Source: Trichococcus shcherbakoviae (GTDB lineage: Bacteria; Bacillota; Bacilli; Lactobacillales; Aerococcaceae). From it: a stretch of DNA of 64,000 nucleotides. The notes under the pieces are model-generated. The model ran no database searches. It was not told the DNA's origin and was given only the letters and a program-made list of their open reading frames with translations. Shown in pieces: positions 9,297-18,227 of this stretch. The stretch is from positions 620,001 to 684,000 of the forward strand of contig NZ_OY762653.1 of the NCBI RefSeq assembly GCF_963666195.1, given 5' to 3'. Each line of letters starts with the position of its first letter. Position 1 is the first letter of the stretch. Made by a program: the position numbers and the translations under genes.

Positions 9297-9482
9297 TTAC
9301 TCTTGTTCCGTAGTGCCCGCAGTATTGAACTTTTCAATCAATTCATCAAATCGCTTTTTCCCTTCGTATTCGTTTTTTAGCTCGAGAAAATAATCGTAAT
9401 CTTCGCTTGTCAAATCCATCCGTGAAGACAATACTTCATAAGTTTTCAAAAGCTTCGGTTTCGTCCGCTCTTTGTACGCCAT
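9297..9482 (-). CDS. Short protein resembling the N-terminus of NERD-domain proteins, probably a remnant
   Basis: A 61-residue, charged protein starting MAYKERTKPKLLKTYEVLSS and ending with an acidic tail. From memory of the family, proteins with a nuclease-related (NERD) domain often begin with a similar YKERTKP...YE block and continue with a GYxGE...D segment, which NEYEGKKRFDEL resembles. Full-length NERD proteins are several hundred residues, and nothing of the domain follows the stop codon here. It may be a truncated gene that still has a good ribosome site (GGAGGTGATC before ATG 9482) or a small protein in its own right. The longer frame from 9548 would start upstream of that site. The family link is an inference. 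Confidence 0.5.
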   Translation of the reverse strand: MAYKERTKPKLLKTYEVLSSRMDLTSEDYDYFLELKNEYEGKKRFDELIEKFNTAGTTEQE

Positions 9483-9689
9483 AATGATCACCTCCATATT
9501 TGTGTTCAAAGATAATATACGCGCAGGATCCGTGATTGCTTTTCGCATTCTTGAACTTTGAGCAATCCGGATTTATTTTTTTGCCTGAATATCCAAATTG
9601 CCGGCAAAACCAAGAACTGAGAGTAGACGCCTCAGTCTGGTATCAGTTAAATGGATACACACGTCACACCTCCGGAAAGGATTGAAAGA

Positions 9690-10179
9690 ATGTACGCAAC
9701 AATCAAAAAAAACAAAATGAGTCAATAATCGCCGAATTCAACAGAATAATCCCCCACCCGATCGAATCCGTCTGGCGGATGCTTACGGTCAATGAGCAGC
9801 TGCAAAAATGGTTCCCACAACTGGAAATCGAACAGTTGAAGCCCGACGGAAAAATCAGATTCGACTTCGGAAACGGGTCCTACGAAGAGATGACGTTACT
9901 TAAAGTTTCCGAACCATCAAGCCTCGCCTTTACATGGGACACAAACATTATGCGTTTTGAATTGTCCGGGACTGCTTAGGGCAAACTGCTCAGAAGCTCA
10001 GCGAAGACATCGTCGAGGTTACCCCGCATACACCCCAGGATATCGCCGGCTGGCACGCTTGCCTGGAAAACATCATTGCTATTCTGGATGGATATGCCGT
10101 TAATCCCGGTCCTTCGGAAAATTGGGACGAATTTTATCAGTACTACAAAAATGAATTCGAGACATTGGCTGAAGAGTAG
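9690..10179 (+). pseudogene. SRPBCC/AHSA1-family gene broken by at least two frameshifts
   Basis: Three consecutive reading frames together spell one START-like (SRPBCC, AHSA1-type) protein. Frame one starts at ATG 9690 after a GGAAAGGA site (MYATIKKNKM...) and is lost near 9722. The second frame reads AEFNRIIPHPIESVWRMLTV ... QKWFPQLEIE ... FDFGNG ... LAFTW and stops at 9979. The third, from about 9985, reads SEDIVEVTPHTPQDIAGWHA followed by CLENIIAILDG and stops at 10179. HPIESVW, the FTW block and TPHTPxDxAGWHxCL are all in the order expected for intact homologues of about 150-160 residues. There may also be a small deletion at the second junction. A terminator follows. Confidence 0.8.
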
Positions 10180-10182
10180 AAA

Positions 10183-10236
10183 AAGAAACCATTTGAGCGG
10201 CACCGTTGAAGAGGCGCTCAAATAGTTTCTTTTCTT
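10183..10236 (+). terminator. Terminator behind the SRPBCC pseudogene
   Basis: AGAAAC.ATTTGAGCG pairs with GCGCTCAAAT.GTTTCT around a 14-base loop, followed by TTTCTTTG. The retained terminator supports the view that the upstream gene was once functional. Confidence 0.75.
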
Positions 10237-10280
10237 TGTCTATCTCACATGCGAATAATCATGCTCTATCAAACGCGTTC

Positions 10281-10380
10281 TGAATCCCAGAAATCTCCTT
10301 CTAAGCTGACTAGGTCAAGCGACCAAAAAGTGGCCGCTTTGTGCTAGTCCTCTTAATGCTCGATTTCTACCCGGGATTCA
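10281..10380 (-). repeat. Long imperfect hairpin directly downstream of the glutathione reductase gene
   Basis: Plus-strand TGAATCCC-AGAAATC (10281-10295) pairs with GATTTCT-x-GGGATTCA (10362-10380). Inside, GACTAG (10308-10313) pairs with CTAGTC (10344-10349), AGCG (10318-10321) with CGCT (10335-10338) and CCA with TGG. The whole is a 100-base stem-loop starting 10 bases after the gor stop on the gor strand. It resembles in position, and in a GAGCAT motif read on the minus strand, the two covarying hairpins at 23241 and 55472, but the stems and loop are otherwise different. It may serve as a 3'-end stabiliser or terminator; there is no U-run. Confidence 0.5.
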
Positions 10381-10389
10381 TCTCGCTCT

Positions 10390-11739
10390 CTATCTCATAG
10401 TCACGAATTCTTCCGCGCCAGTCGGATGGATGGCTACGGTGTTGTCGAAGTCGGCTTTGGTGGCGCCCATTTTGATGGCAACCGCAAAGCCTTGGATCAT
10501 TTCATCGACGCCATAGCCGATTCCGTGGAGTCCGACTACTTTCTCGTTTTCTCCTACACAGACCAGTTTCATCTTCACAAGCTGACGATGGGCTGTAACG
10601 GCCGTGTACATCGATGCAAAAGTGGACTTGTATACTTTCACCTGATCGGCGCCAAACTTCTCTATGGCGTCTTTTTCGCTCAATCCGATGCTGCCGATTG
10701 GAGGGTGGCTGAAGATCACGGTTGGGATGTTGTCGTAGTCCAACTTTTCATTCGGCTTGTTGTTGAATAGGCGTTCCGACAGTCTGCGTCCGGCTGCAAT
10801 CGCAACAGGCGTCAGCATGTTTTTGCCGGTTACGTCCCCTACCGCGTAGATGCCGTCAACTGAGCTATTCTCGTACTCGTCGACGATGATGAATTTTTTG
10901 TCGCTGACTTTCACATCCGTCGCTTCGATGTTTAAACCGTCTATGTTGGCGGTCCGGCCGATCGCCCAGATGATTTTATCGAAAATTTCCGATCTGCCGT
11001 CCTCAAGATGCAGCGTCAAAGTACCGTCTGCATTCTTTTCGACTGCTTTTGAGACAGCATGTGTGTGCAGCGTCGGACCGTCTTTTTCAATTTCCTGCAT
11101 CAAGCCTTCGATGATGCTGTCATCGTATTTGCGCAATGGCGTGTCGTAACGGACATACAGATGTGTATCCACGCCCAAATTATGCAGCACGCCGGCCAAT
11201 TCGATGGCAATGTAACCCGCACCGACGACAGCGACTTTTTCCGGTAATTCTGTCCATTCGAAGAACGTATCTGATACGTCGCCGAGCTTTGCTCCAGGAA
11301 TCCGTGGACGGATCGGTTTTGCGCCGGTCGCAATCAGGATGTGCTTGGAGCGGATCAGCTCCCCGTTCACTTCAACGGTATGGTTGTCGACGAATTTGGC
11401 GAAGCCTTCGATCACATCGACATTGCGGCGTTCGAATCCGGCTTGATAGGAGTTGCGGGAGCGTTCGACGTAGGCATCCCGGTTCTTCAATAAGGTCGGG
11501 AAGTCGATTTTGTGCGCGCCTATATCGAACCCATAATCCGGTCCGTATTTGTGGATCGCCTCGGATATTTGGGACGCATACCACATGATTTTTTTCGGTA
11601 CGCAACCGATGTTTACGCAGGTTCCCCCCAATAATTTCCCTTCAATAACAGCGGTTTTGGCACCATATTCTGATGCACGGTTCATCGTTGCGATGCCGCC
11701 GCTGCCGCCTCCGATGGCGATAAAATCATATTCCCTCAT
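10390..11739 (-). CDS. gor: Glutathione-disulfide reductase
   Basis: A 449-residue class I pyridine nucleotide-disulfide oxidoreductase. The N-terminal FAD motif GGGSGG is followed by the redox-active [13 protein letters not shown]; the NAD(P) motif GAGYIA lies near residue 175, the second FAD block YAVGDVTG near 300, and the C-terminal dimer-interface signature HPTGAEE carries the catalytic His-Glu pair. The GCVPKK/HPTGAEE combination, a Met after PKKI (PKKIMW) and the 450-residue size point to glutathione reductase rather than dihydrolipoamide dehydrogenase or mercuric reductase. It keeps glutathione reduced using NADPH. The gene starts 30 bases after the stop of the cysteine-peptidase-like gene, so the two may share a transcript. 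Confidence 0.92.
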   Translation of the reverse strand: MREYDFIAIGGGSGGIATMNRASEYGAKTAVIEGKLLGGTCVNIGCVPKKIMWYASQISEAIHKYGPDYGFDIGAHKIDFPTLLKNRDAYVERSRNSYQAGFERRNVDVIEGFAKFVDNHTVEVNGELIRSKHILIATGAKPIRPRIPGAKLGDVSDTFFEWTELPEKVAVVGAGYIAIELAGVLHNLGVDTHLYVRYDTPLRKYDDSIIEGLMQEIEKDGPTLHTHAVSKAVEKNADGTLTLHLEDGRSEIFDKIIWAIGRTANIDGLNIEATDVKVSDKKFIIVDEYENSSVDGIYAVGDVTGKNMLTPVAIAAGRRLSERLFNNKPNEKLDYDNIPTVIFSHPPIGSIGLSEKDAIEKFGADQVKVYKSTFASMYTAVTAHRQLVKMKLVCVGENEKVVGLHGIGYGVDEMIQGFAVAIKMGATKADFDNTVAIHPTGAEEFVTMR

Positions 11740-11769
11740 TTTGTTCCTCCGTTACTATCTATAGTATTC

Positions 11770-12345
11770 TCAATTATTTTTTCTTTCTTCCAACCAAACA
11801 CACCCGATCGTCTGCGATGCCGGCAAAATGGCCTGGTAGCGGCCATGGTTATCGTAAGCTTTATAGAAAAGCTTGCCGTCTTCGTTGTAGCCGTAAGCAT
11901 AGACGACCACCCAATGGTTCTTGTACTTGCTGTTGAATAGACGCGTCGTTCCCACTATGACGGGAACCGGAACCGGGCGATCCAACAACGCCGGAACGAT
12001 TTTTTCCGTGATGAGGCCCGATTTCACGGTCCAATCCGGAATGTCCGCCAGCAAGACTTTCAGGCCGTGCTGCACATCCCAGAAGAAGGTGCCTTTGTAG
12101 GGCAGAAATTCGTCAACGACCGTCAGCAAACCTGCCAGCAACGTATCTTTATCAAGGGAATGCTTGTATTTCTGCAGAACCGCATCATGTACCAGCACGG
12201 CGCTGCAATACGTTCCGCAGATCCCTGGGCTGCCGCTGTTGATCCAACTGCGGTACTTTGCGAAACGTGATGGCTTCAGGCCGTGCCACTTCTTAGGCAG
12301 ATTCTTTTTAGACTGAAGCTCTTTACCTGTATGGTTTGACGTCAT
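11770..12345 (-). CDS. Putative papain-like (C39-like) cysteine peptidase fold protein, function unknown
   Basis: 191 residues, no signal peptide or membrane segment. I do not recognise a characterised homologue. Three blocks are spaced like a papain-like catalytic triad: Cys in GICGTYCSAVL (residues about 42-52), His in NHWVVVYAYGY (about 143-153), and an Asp/Asn pair in YDNHGRY. Butelase- and C39-type peptidases and bacteriocin-exporter peptidase domains use the same order. The N-terminus is strongly basic (KELQSKKNLPKKWHGLKPSR). It precedes gor by 30 bases, but a link to glutathione metabolism is only positional. It could equally be an inactive relative. Confidence 0.55.
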   Translation of the reverse strand: MTSNHTGKELQSKKNLPKKWHGLKPSRFAKYRSWINSGSPGICGTYCSAVLVHDAVLQKYKHSLDKDTLLAGLLTVVDEFLPYKGTFFWDVQHGLKVLLADIPDWTVKSGLITEKIVPALLDRPVPVPVIVGTTRLFNSKYKNHWVVVYAYGYNEDGKLFYKAYDNHGRYQAILPASQTIGCVWLEERKNN

Positions 12346-12399
12346 GACAAGTTCCTTTCTTGACGAAGTGAATGTGCTATTTTTTCATTATACACCCTG

Positions 12400-12963
12400 T
12401 CAGCTGAATAAATGGAAGAGGATGCTCACGGCTCCCGATACGAGTATCAGCCAGATCGAATCGATTTTAGTGGTCCGGAGCGCGTACAGTGCCGCAAGGA
12501 AGATTGCCACCGCCAGGAAATTGATGGTGATCCCACCGATGGCTGTCCCGCCGGATTGGAATAAGGCTGCCACAAAGAGCACCAGTCCAGCCGCAGCAAT
12601 CAAAGCCACGACTGCCGGACGGAGCCCGCCGAGGATTCCCTGCATGATTTTGATGTCGCGGTACTTGTAGTAGGCCCATGCCAGAATCAGCGAAAGGATG
12701 ATCGAAGGCGTGACCGTACCGAGTGTCGCGACAATTGCGCCGGCGAAACCACCCACTTTTGTCCCGACGAAAGTCGCCGAATTGATGGCGATCGGACCCG
12801 GGGTGATCTGCGATATCGTGATGATGTCCGTGTATTCCTGCATCGTGAGCCAGCCCTGATTCGTGACGATTTCATCCCGAATCAGCGGCAAGGAAGCATA
12901 GCCCCCGCCGATCGTGAATAAGCCGATCTGGAAAAAAGACCAGAATAATTGAAGATAGATCAT
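12400..12963 (-). CDS. Chromate transporter (CHR) family protein, second half of a two-gene pair
   Basis: 187 residues of one CHR domain: about six hydrophobic segments, with FFQIGLFTIGGGYASLPLI at the N-terminus and QITPGPIAINSATFVG plus GTVTPSIILSL inside. These are the PxxGGGY and TPGP motifs of the ChrA superfamily. Single-domain CHR proteins are usually encoded as adjacent pairs whose products work together. This gene overlaps its partner upstream by 4 bases (ATGA type), a typical translational coupling. Chromate export is proven only for some members, and the natural substrate of short CHR pairs in Firmicutes is often unknown. Confidence 0.9.
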   Translation of the reverse strand: MIYLQLFWSFFQIGLFTIGGGYASLPLIRDEIVTNQGWLTMQEYTDIITISQITPGPIAINSATFVGTKVGGFAGAIVATLGTVTPSIILSLILAWAYYKYRDIKIMQGILGGLRPAVVALIAAAGLVLFVAALFQSGGTAIGGITINFLAVAIFLAALYALRTTKIDSIWLILVSGAVSILFHLFS

Positions 12964-13538
12964 TTGCCCACCCCCATCTTCGCGCGGTAGCTCAAGTTGA
13001 TGAAACCGATCAGCCCGGCCAGGAAAATGATCAGGACTACGTGGACATCAAAAAAGTAAGAAGCTATGAATGCTGAAATCAACAACAAGGTGTTGATGAT
13101 GTCCCGTTGTTTGACGACGCCACTGACCATGCCGATGACGACATTGACGATGACCGCAGCCACACCGGCCTGCATCCCGATCATCAAAGCATCCACAATC
13201 GGATTTTCACGGAAATTCATGTAAAAATAGGAAATGAGCGTGATGATGATAAGCGGCGGCGTAACTGTCCCGAAAACCGTCACCAATGCCCCAAAAAATC
13301 CCGCCATCCGGTAGCCGATCAGAATGGACGTATTGACGGCGATCGCACCCGGAGCGGACTGCCCCAAAGCGACCAGATCCAGCATCTCGTCCGCCTCGAT
13401 CCACTTGAGTTCTTCCACGAATTTCTTTTGCATCAACGGCACGATCACGTAGCCGCCGCCGAATGTGAATGCGCTCAGCACAAACGTTGATTTGAACAGC
13501 GTCCAAAACAATCGGCCTGATTTTTCTTTATTTGCCAA
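12960..13538 (-). CDS. Chromate transporter (CHR) family protein, first half of a two-gene pair
   Basis: 192 residues from the proposed start, with one CHR domain: STFVLSAFTFGGGYVIVPLM, LGQSAPGAIAVNTSILIGYR and GTVTPPLIIITL. It has the same architecture as its downstream partner but QSAPGA in place of QITPGP, as commonly seen between the two halves of such pairs. The start chosen is TTG 13538, with AGGTGGGGAG 5 bases upstream; the longer frame to 13592 would put that site inside the coding region. It forms an operon with the second CHR gene (4-base overlap). Confidence 0.88.
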   Translation of the reverse strand: MANKEKSGRLFWTLFKSTFVLSAFTFGGGYVIVPLMQKKFVEELKWIEADEMLDLVALGQSAPGAIAVNTSILIGYRMAGFFGALVTVFGTVTPPLIIITLISYFYMNFRENPIVDALMIGMQAGVAAVIVNVVIGMVSGVVKQRDIINTLLLISAFIASYFFDVHVVLIIFLAGLIGFINLSYRAKMGVGK

Positions 13539-13705
13539 AGTTTCTCCCCACCTCTTCTTCAATTTCAACTCATATACTTTTGATTCTACCAAAGTTGCCT
13601 ATCGATGTAAAAAGAACGATTCGAAGGACACACGTTGGAACAGGTTGTGGGCATGATTCTGACTTCAATTTCTGATAGGATTTTCTTAAGAATGTTCAAA
13701 ATAAA

Positions 13706-13733
13706 TTGAAAATGCCGGTGCTTCGTGTATAGT
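13706..13733 (+). promoter_or_regulatory. Promoter of the dedA-like gene
   Basis: TTGAAA (13706-13711), a 16-base spacer and TATAGT (13728-13733), about 55 bases ahead of the coding region. Confidence 0.6.
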
Positions 13734-13785
13734 TAGATTAGAACATTGGAATAATATAGAACTATTTTTAGAGGAGTGAATCACT

Positions 13786-14406
13786 ATCGAAGCTTGGATT
13801 CAAAGCATTATGGAGCAATTTGGCTACTTCGGTGTAGCATTTTTGATTATGATCGAAAATCTTTTTCCGCCGATCCCTTCTGAAGTCATTTTGACTTTTG
13901 GCGGTTTTATGACAACCACTACGGAGCTCAATATCCCCTTGATGATCGTCGCTGCCACAATCGGTGCAGTCGTCGGGGCCGCGATTCTTTATGGTCTCGG
14001 TACCTTATTGGATGTCGAAAGACTGGACAAAATCGTCGACAAGTACGGCAACATCCTGCGCATCACGCATGCTGATATCCACAAAGCAGATTCTTGGTTC
14101 GATCGCTATGGCTTCTGGACGGTTTTCTTCTGCCGCTTCGTGCCTTTGATCAGGAGCTTGATCTCTTTACCAGCCGGAATGGCGAACATGAACTTCGGTC
14201 TTTTCCTTCTGTTCACGACTATCGGAACCGTCATCTGGAACACAGTCCTGATCTATCTGGGCGCGGCTGTCGGCTCGCAGTGGGAAACGATTGTCCATTA
14301 TATGGATATTTATTCCAACATCGCCTACGTGATCATCGCTATTATCGGGATTGCCGTCATCATTTGGTATATCCGCAAACGAAAACAGCCTGTTAAAACA
14401 GACTGA
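13786..14406 (+). CDS. DedA-family membrane protein, apparent ATC start
   Basis: A DedA/VTT-domain protein with the family blocks NLFPPIPSEVILTFGGF, GAVVGAAILYGLG, FCRFVPLIRSLISLPAG and a hydrophobic C-terminus (YVIIAIIGIAVIIWYI). DedA proteins are involved in lipid-carrier flipping and membrane homeostasis. The first ATG in frame is at 13810, which has no ribosome site. GAGGAG (13771-13776) is instead 9 bases before an in-frame ATC codon at 13786, giving (I/M)EAWIQSIMEQFGYFG. I place the start there; if 13810 is used the protein is 198 residues. No terminator was clear before the next gene. Confidence 0.85.
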   Translation: MEAWIQSIMEQFGYFGVAFLIMIENLFPPIPSEVILTFGGFMTTTTELNIPLMIVAATIGAVVGAAILYGLGTLLDVERLDKIVDKYGNILRITHADIHKADSWFDRYGFWTVFFCRFVPLIRSLISLPAGMANMNFGLFLLFTTIGTVIWNTVLIYLGAAVGSQWETIVHYMDIYSNIAYVIIAIIGIAVIIWYIRKRKQPVKTD

Positions 14407-14553
14407 CAAGCCTGGCCATCCTCCATCCGGAAGATGGCTTTTCTTGTTTTTTGGGCCATATGTCGTATACTTATAGTAAGAATACACAACCGGATAGGCA
14501 GTTTCCCCGAACGGTCACTTGCGGTTAACATACAGAAAGAAAGGGATTATATT

Positions 14554-14883
14554 ATGAAATTCACTTTTACCGATTCCGCCATCGCGGAAATCCAAAAACG
14601 TTACGACCTTAAGGACATCAGCCTGTTCTATGCAGTCGGTGAAGATTGCGGCTGCCCGAGCACCGGTATTTTCATGCTGAAGGTCAATGATGCCGGAATG
14701 GCGGAATACGATGCCGTAATCGAAACGAACATCGGACCTGTTCCTGCTCAAAAATGGGCACTGGTTTTCCTCGACAGCGACAATGTCGTTGACTTCAACG
14801 CCACTAAGCACGCTTTCCAACTGAAAAGCGAGCGCGGCTTCCTGAACATGAACCTGTTGCTGGAACAGACTGTCGCACAATAA
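14554..14883 (+). CDS. HesB-like iron-sulfur cluster biosynthesis family protein
   Basis: A 109-residue protein of the HesB/IscA-like (Fe-S_biosyn) fold group found in Firmicutes. It begins MKFTFTDSAIAEIQK and carries EDCGCPSTGIFMLKV, the only cysteine-bearing stretch (CGC), then beta-rich segments to a hydrophobic C-terminus. Classical IscA proteins have three conserved cysteines, including a C-terminal CxC; that pair is absent here, so a direct role in cluster assembly is doubtful. The ATG at 14554 has AAAGGG upstream; the longer frame from 14434 overlaps the intergenic region and is rejected. Monocistronic, followed by a strong hairpin shared with the convergent gcv operon. Confidence 0.75.
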   Translation: MKFTFTDSAIAEIQKRYDLKDISLFYAVGEDCGCPSTGIFMLKVNDAGMAEYDAVIETNIGPVPAQKWALVFLDSDNVVDFNATKHAFQLKSERGFLNMNLLLEQTVAQ

Positions 14884-14901
14884 GCAGCACAAATACAGCA
14901 A

Positions 14902-14945
14902 ACAGCCCCCGATTATCCATTAATCAATGGATAATCGGGGGCTGT
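14902..14945. terminator. Bidirectional hairpin terminator between the hesB-like gene and gcvPB
   Basis: A perfect 20-bp stem (14902-14921 with 14926-14945) with a 4-base loop (AATC); the stem core is GCCCCCGATTATCC. It sits between two convergent genes, 18 bases from each stop. U-runs are short on both sides. Confidence 0.8.
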
Positions 14946-14963
14946 TCTCTTTATGAAAATAAA

Positions 14964-16412
14964 TCAGTATTTCACCTTGATCACCCTAGCGGCGCGCACT
15001 TCATCCAGTCGTCTGACCGATGTATGATGCGGCGCTTGGGTGACGGTTTCAGGCGTTTCGGCAGCTTCGCGGGCGATTGCGATCAGCGCGCCCGCGAAGT
15101 CATCGAGCGTTTCCTTGCTCTCGGTTTCCGTCGGTTCGATCATCAAGGCTTCTTCGACGATCAGCGGGAAATAGACGGTCGGAGCGTAATAACCGTAATC
15201 CAGCAAGCGTTTGGCTATATCCAAAGTCCTTACGCCGCCTTTCTTCTGGCGGTTGCCGGAGAGGACGAATTCATGTTTGCAGATGACCGGGTACGGCGTG
15301 TCAAAATCATTTTCGAGAAGCTTGCGCAGATAATTGGCATGCAGCACAGCGCTCTCGGAAACTTTGCGCAAGCCGACCGGACCCATCGTGCGGATGTAGG
15401 TGTAGGCCCGCACCAGGACGCCGAAGTTGCCGTAATAGCCTTTGACCGGGCCGATTGAAGCGGGATGATTGCTGTTAAGCACATAGCCATCTTCCGTCTT
15501 TTCCACTCTCGGGATCGGCAGGAACTCCTTGATATGTGCTTTTACGCCTACCGGACCGGCTCCCGGTCCGCCGCCGCCATGCGGCGTGCTGAAGGTCTTG
15601 TGCAGATTCAGATGGACGATATCGAAGCCCATCGTGCCCGGCGTCGTTTTGCTGAGGATGGCGTTCAGGTTCGCTCCGTCGTAATAAAGCAATCCGCCGG
15701 CTCCATGGATGATTTCCGCGATCTGAATGATGTCGCGTTCGAACAGGCCAAGCGTATTCGGATTCGTCAGCATCAAGGCGGCAGTCTGGTCATCAACTGC
15801 ATTGCGCAAGGCTTCGAGATCGACCAAACCTTCAGCGGTCGATGGGATGCTTACCACATCGAACCCCGCGATATGGGCACTGGATGGGTTGGTTCCATGG
15901 GCACTATCCGGCACGAAAACCTTCGTGCGCTGGAGATCGCCATTCTTTTCATGGTAAGCCCGCACCATCATCAATCCGGTCCATTCGCCGTGCGCACCGG
16001 CTGCCGGTTGCAGGGAAACACCGTCCATGCCGGTGATGACGGCCAGATCTTCCTGCAGCTCATGCATCAACTGTAACGCGCCTTGGACGGTCTCCACAGG
16101 TTGATAAGGATGGATATTGGCGAAGCCGTCCAAGCGGGCGGTCACCTCATTGATTTTCGGATTGTATTTCATTGTGCAGGAACCCAGCGGATAAAAGCCG
16201 TTTTCCACACCGAAGTTGTCCTGGGAAAGGTTGGTGTAATGGCGCATCAGCTGCAGTTCACTGATTTCAGGCAGTTCTGCAGGTTGTTTGCGGACGAGAT
16301 GCTCCGGTAATTTGGCTTTGAAGTCCGTTTTCGGGACATCACTCTTCGGCAAGCTGTAGCCGATGCGACCCGGACGGCTTAATTCAAAGATCATATTTTT
16401 CGTTTTACGCAT
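14964..16412 (-). CDS. gcvPB: Glycine dehydrogenase (decarboxylating) subunit 2
   Basis: 482 residues, the C-terminal half of the P-protein in its two-subunit form. It holds the PLP site: [14 protein letters not shown] contains the Schiff-base lysine (about residue 270) and the glycine-rich loop. Upstream blocks are [20 protein letters not shown] and [13 protein letters not shown]. With gcvPA it decarboxylates glycine and passes the aminomethyl group to lipoyl-GcvH. The reading frame overlaps the end of gcvPA by 8 bases, so the two subunits are probably translationally coupled and made in equal amounts. It is the last gene of the gcvT-gcvH-gcvPA-gcvPB operon. Confidence 0.96.
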   Translation of the reverse strand: MRKTKNMIFELSRPGRIGYSLPKSDVPKTDFKAKLPEHLVRKQPAELPEISELQLMRHYTNLSQDNFGVENGFYPLGSCTMKYNPKINEVTARLDGFANIHPYQPVETVQGALQLMHELQEDLAVITGMDGVSLQPAAGAHGEWTGLMMVRAYHEKNGDLQRTKVFVPDSAHGTNPSSAHIAGFDVVSIPSTAEGLVDLEALRNAVDDQTAALMLTNPNTLGLFERDIIQIAEIIHGAGGLLYYDGANLNAILSKTTPGTMGFDIVHLNLHKTFSTPHGGGGPGAGPVGVKAHIKEFLPIPRVEKTEDGYVLNSNHPASIGPVKGYYGNFGVLVRAYTYIRTMGPVGLRKVSESAVLHANYLRKLLENDFDTPYPVICKHEFVLSGNRQKKGGVRTLDIAKRLLDYGYYAPTVYFPLIVEEALMIEPTETESKETLDDFAGALIAIAREAAETPETVTQAPHHTSVRRLDEVRAARVIKVKY

Positions 16413-17760
16413 GGTTCATACCCTCCAATACCGCAATGAATCGGTCGATTTCTTCCTTCGTGCGTTTTTCGGTGGCACAAACCAACAATTGATTTGGTTT
16501 TTTATAGGTTTCCGCCAAGCTGTAGCCGCCGATGATGCCCGCCTCCAGCAGAGCGCGGTTGGCTTCTTCGGCCGGGAAAGGCAGATCGATGACGAACTCA
16601 TTGAAGAACGGCGACTGGTTCAGGATAGCGAAGCCTTTATCCTGCAAAGCTTGGGCAAGATAAGCCGCTTTGTCGACGTTCAGTTGCGCCATTTCCTGGA
16701 CACCCTGTTTCCCGAGGGCTGCCATGCAGACGGCGGAGGCCAAGGCATTCAAGGCTTGGTTCGAACTCATGTAGGAAGTCGCTTTTTCGCGGCGGATATG
16801 CTGCTCCCTGCTCTGGAGCGTCAGGACAAACGCGCGCTCTCCATCGGCATCAAGCGTTTCCCCTACGATTCTGCCGGGAACTTTGCGGATATGCTTCTGG
16901 TTCACGGAGAAGTAACCGCAGTGAGGGCCGCCGAATGACATCGGCAAACCGAACGGCTGCGTGTCGCCGACGACGATATCCGCACCTAAGTTTCCAGGTG
17001 CTTCGAGGATTCCCAGCGCCAATGGATTGGCCATCACGATCAACAGCGCGCCTTTGTCTTCGGCGATTTTTTTGACGACAGCCAAATCTTCGACCGATCC
17101 GAAGAAATTCGGATACTGGACAACGATTGCCGCTGTATCAGGTGTCGTCAGGCATCGCGTCACATTGAAATTGGTGACGTCCTTCTCCATCAACACTTCG
17201 ATGACATCCAGTCCGCGGCCTTTTGCAGAAGCGTGGACGACAGCACGAGCGTTCGGGTGGACTGACTGCGAGAGGACGATTTCGTTCCTTTTCGTGACTG
17301 CCGCTGCCAAACCGACTGCTTCGCTCAAGGAAGCGAAACCATCATATAAGGAAGAGTTTGTCGCTTCCATTCCGGTCAATTCGCTGATCATCGATTGGAA
17401 TTCGAAAATCGCCTGCAGTTCCCCTTGGCTGGCTTCCGCCTGATAAGGGGTATAGGCCGTATAGAATTCGGAGCGCGAAATCACGGCATCGACCACGCTC
17501 GGAATGTAATGATCATAAGTACCGGCGCCCATGAAGATCGGCATCTGCCCGGCGCTGACGTTTTTTTCGGCCAAATCTTTCATTTGTTTCAATAGTTCCG
17601 ATTCGGAAACGGCAGCCGGAATCGCCAGTTCTTCCTTCAGGAGGATCTGTTCAGGGATATCCGTGAACAGATCCTCCATGCTCTCGACCCCGATTACGGC
17701 CAGCATTTCCTTTTCATCTTCGGCTGTATCCGGTAGATAACGGAATTGCTCCTCAGTCAT
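16405..17760 (-). CDS. gcvPA: Glycine dehydrogenase (decarboxylating) subunit 1
   Basis: 451 residues, the N-terminal half of the glycine cleavage P-protein. Typical blocks are [19 protein letters not shown] at the N-terminus, [51 protein letters not shown] and [10 protein letters not shown]. It forms the active heterotetramer with GcvPB. The start is ATG 17760, with GGAGGAAGCG from the end of gcvH upstream; it begins only one base past the gcvH stop codon region. The longer frame from 17793 runs back into gcvH and is rejected. Confidence 0.96.
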   Translation of the reverse strand: MTEEQFRYLPDTAEDEKEMLAVIGVESMEDLFTDIPEQILLKEELAIPAAVSESELLKQMKDLAEKNVSAGQMPIFMGAGTYDHYIPSVVDAVISRSEFYTAYTPYQAEASQGELQAIFEFQSMISELTGMEATNSSLYDGFASLSEAVGLAAAVTKRNEIVLSQSVHPNARAVVHASAKGRGLDVIEVLMEKDVTNFNVTRCLTTPDTAAIVVQYPNFFGSVEDLAVVKKIAEDKGALLIVMANPLALGILEAPGNLGADIVVGDTQPFGLPMSFGGPHCGYFSVNQKHIRKVPGRIVGETLDADGERAFVLTLQSREQHIRREKATSYMSSNQALNALASAVCMAALGKQGVQEMAQLNVDKAAYLAQALQDKGFAILNQSPFFNEFVIDLPFPAEEANRALLEAGIIGGYSLAETYKKPNQLLVCATEKRTKEEIDRFIAVLEGMNHA

Positions 17761-17761
17761 T

Positions 17762-18157
17762 TTACGCTTCCTCCTCGGCCACGAATGCTTCATACTCGTC
17801 GTAGCTCAATAATTCATCCAATTCGCTGGCATCGCTCAAGGTCATTTCGTACATCCAGCCGCCTGCAAAAGCTTCCGCATTGACGGTTTCCGGCGCATCA
17901 GCCAAAGCTTCATTTTGCTTGATCACCGTTCCGGACACAGGCGCGTAGACTTCCGAGACTGATTTTACGGATTCGACAGTGACCGCTTCGTCCCCTTTGG
18001 CCAATTCCGCATCCAGATCGGCCACGAAATCCACGAACACGATGTCGCCCAATTGTTCAGCCGCATGTTCCGTGATGCCGATGCGTACCGTATCTTCCGT
18101 GATTTTTTCTACCCATTCATGCTCTTTTGTGTAATAAAAATTTTTGTGGTCTGCCAT
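17762..18157 (-). CDS. gcvH: Glycine cleavage system H protein
   Basis: 131 residues, the lipoyl carrier of the glycine cleavage system. The lipoylated lysine is in ESVKSVSEVYAPVSG (about residue 63), preceded by GDIVFVDF and followed by GGWMYEMTLSD, all standard for GcvH. The acidic C-terminus (YEAFVAEEEA) is also common. The start ATG 18157 follows GGAAGGA by 8 bases; the upstream in-frame ATG at 18166 overlaps that site. In some Firmicutes GcvH also relays lipoyl groups to other enzymes; no lipoate genes are present in this window to judge that. Confidence 0.96.
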   Translation of the reverse strand: MADHKNFYYTKEHEWVEKITEDTVRIGITEHAAEQLGDIVFVDFVADLDAELAKGDEAVTVESVKSVSEVYAPVSGTVIKQNEALADAPETVNAEAFAGGWMYEMTLSDASELDELLSYDEYEAFVAEEEA

Positions 18158-18227
18158 TTTGATCATCCTTCCGCGCGGTGCGCTGGTTTATTATTTTTTT
18201 CATTAGTATGAGTGCTTATTAGTTTTT

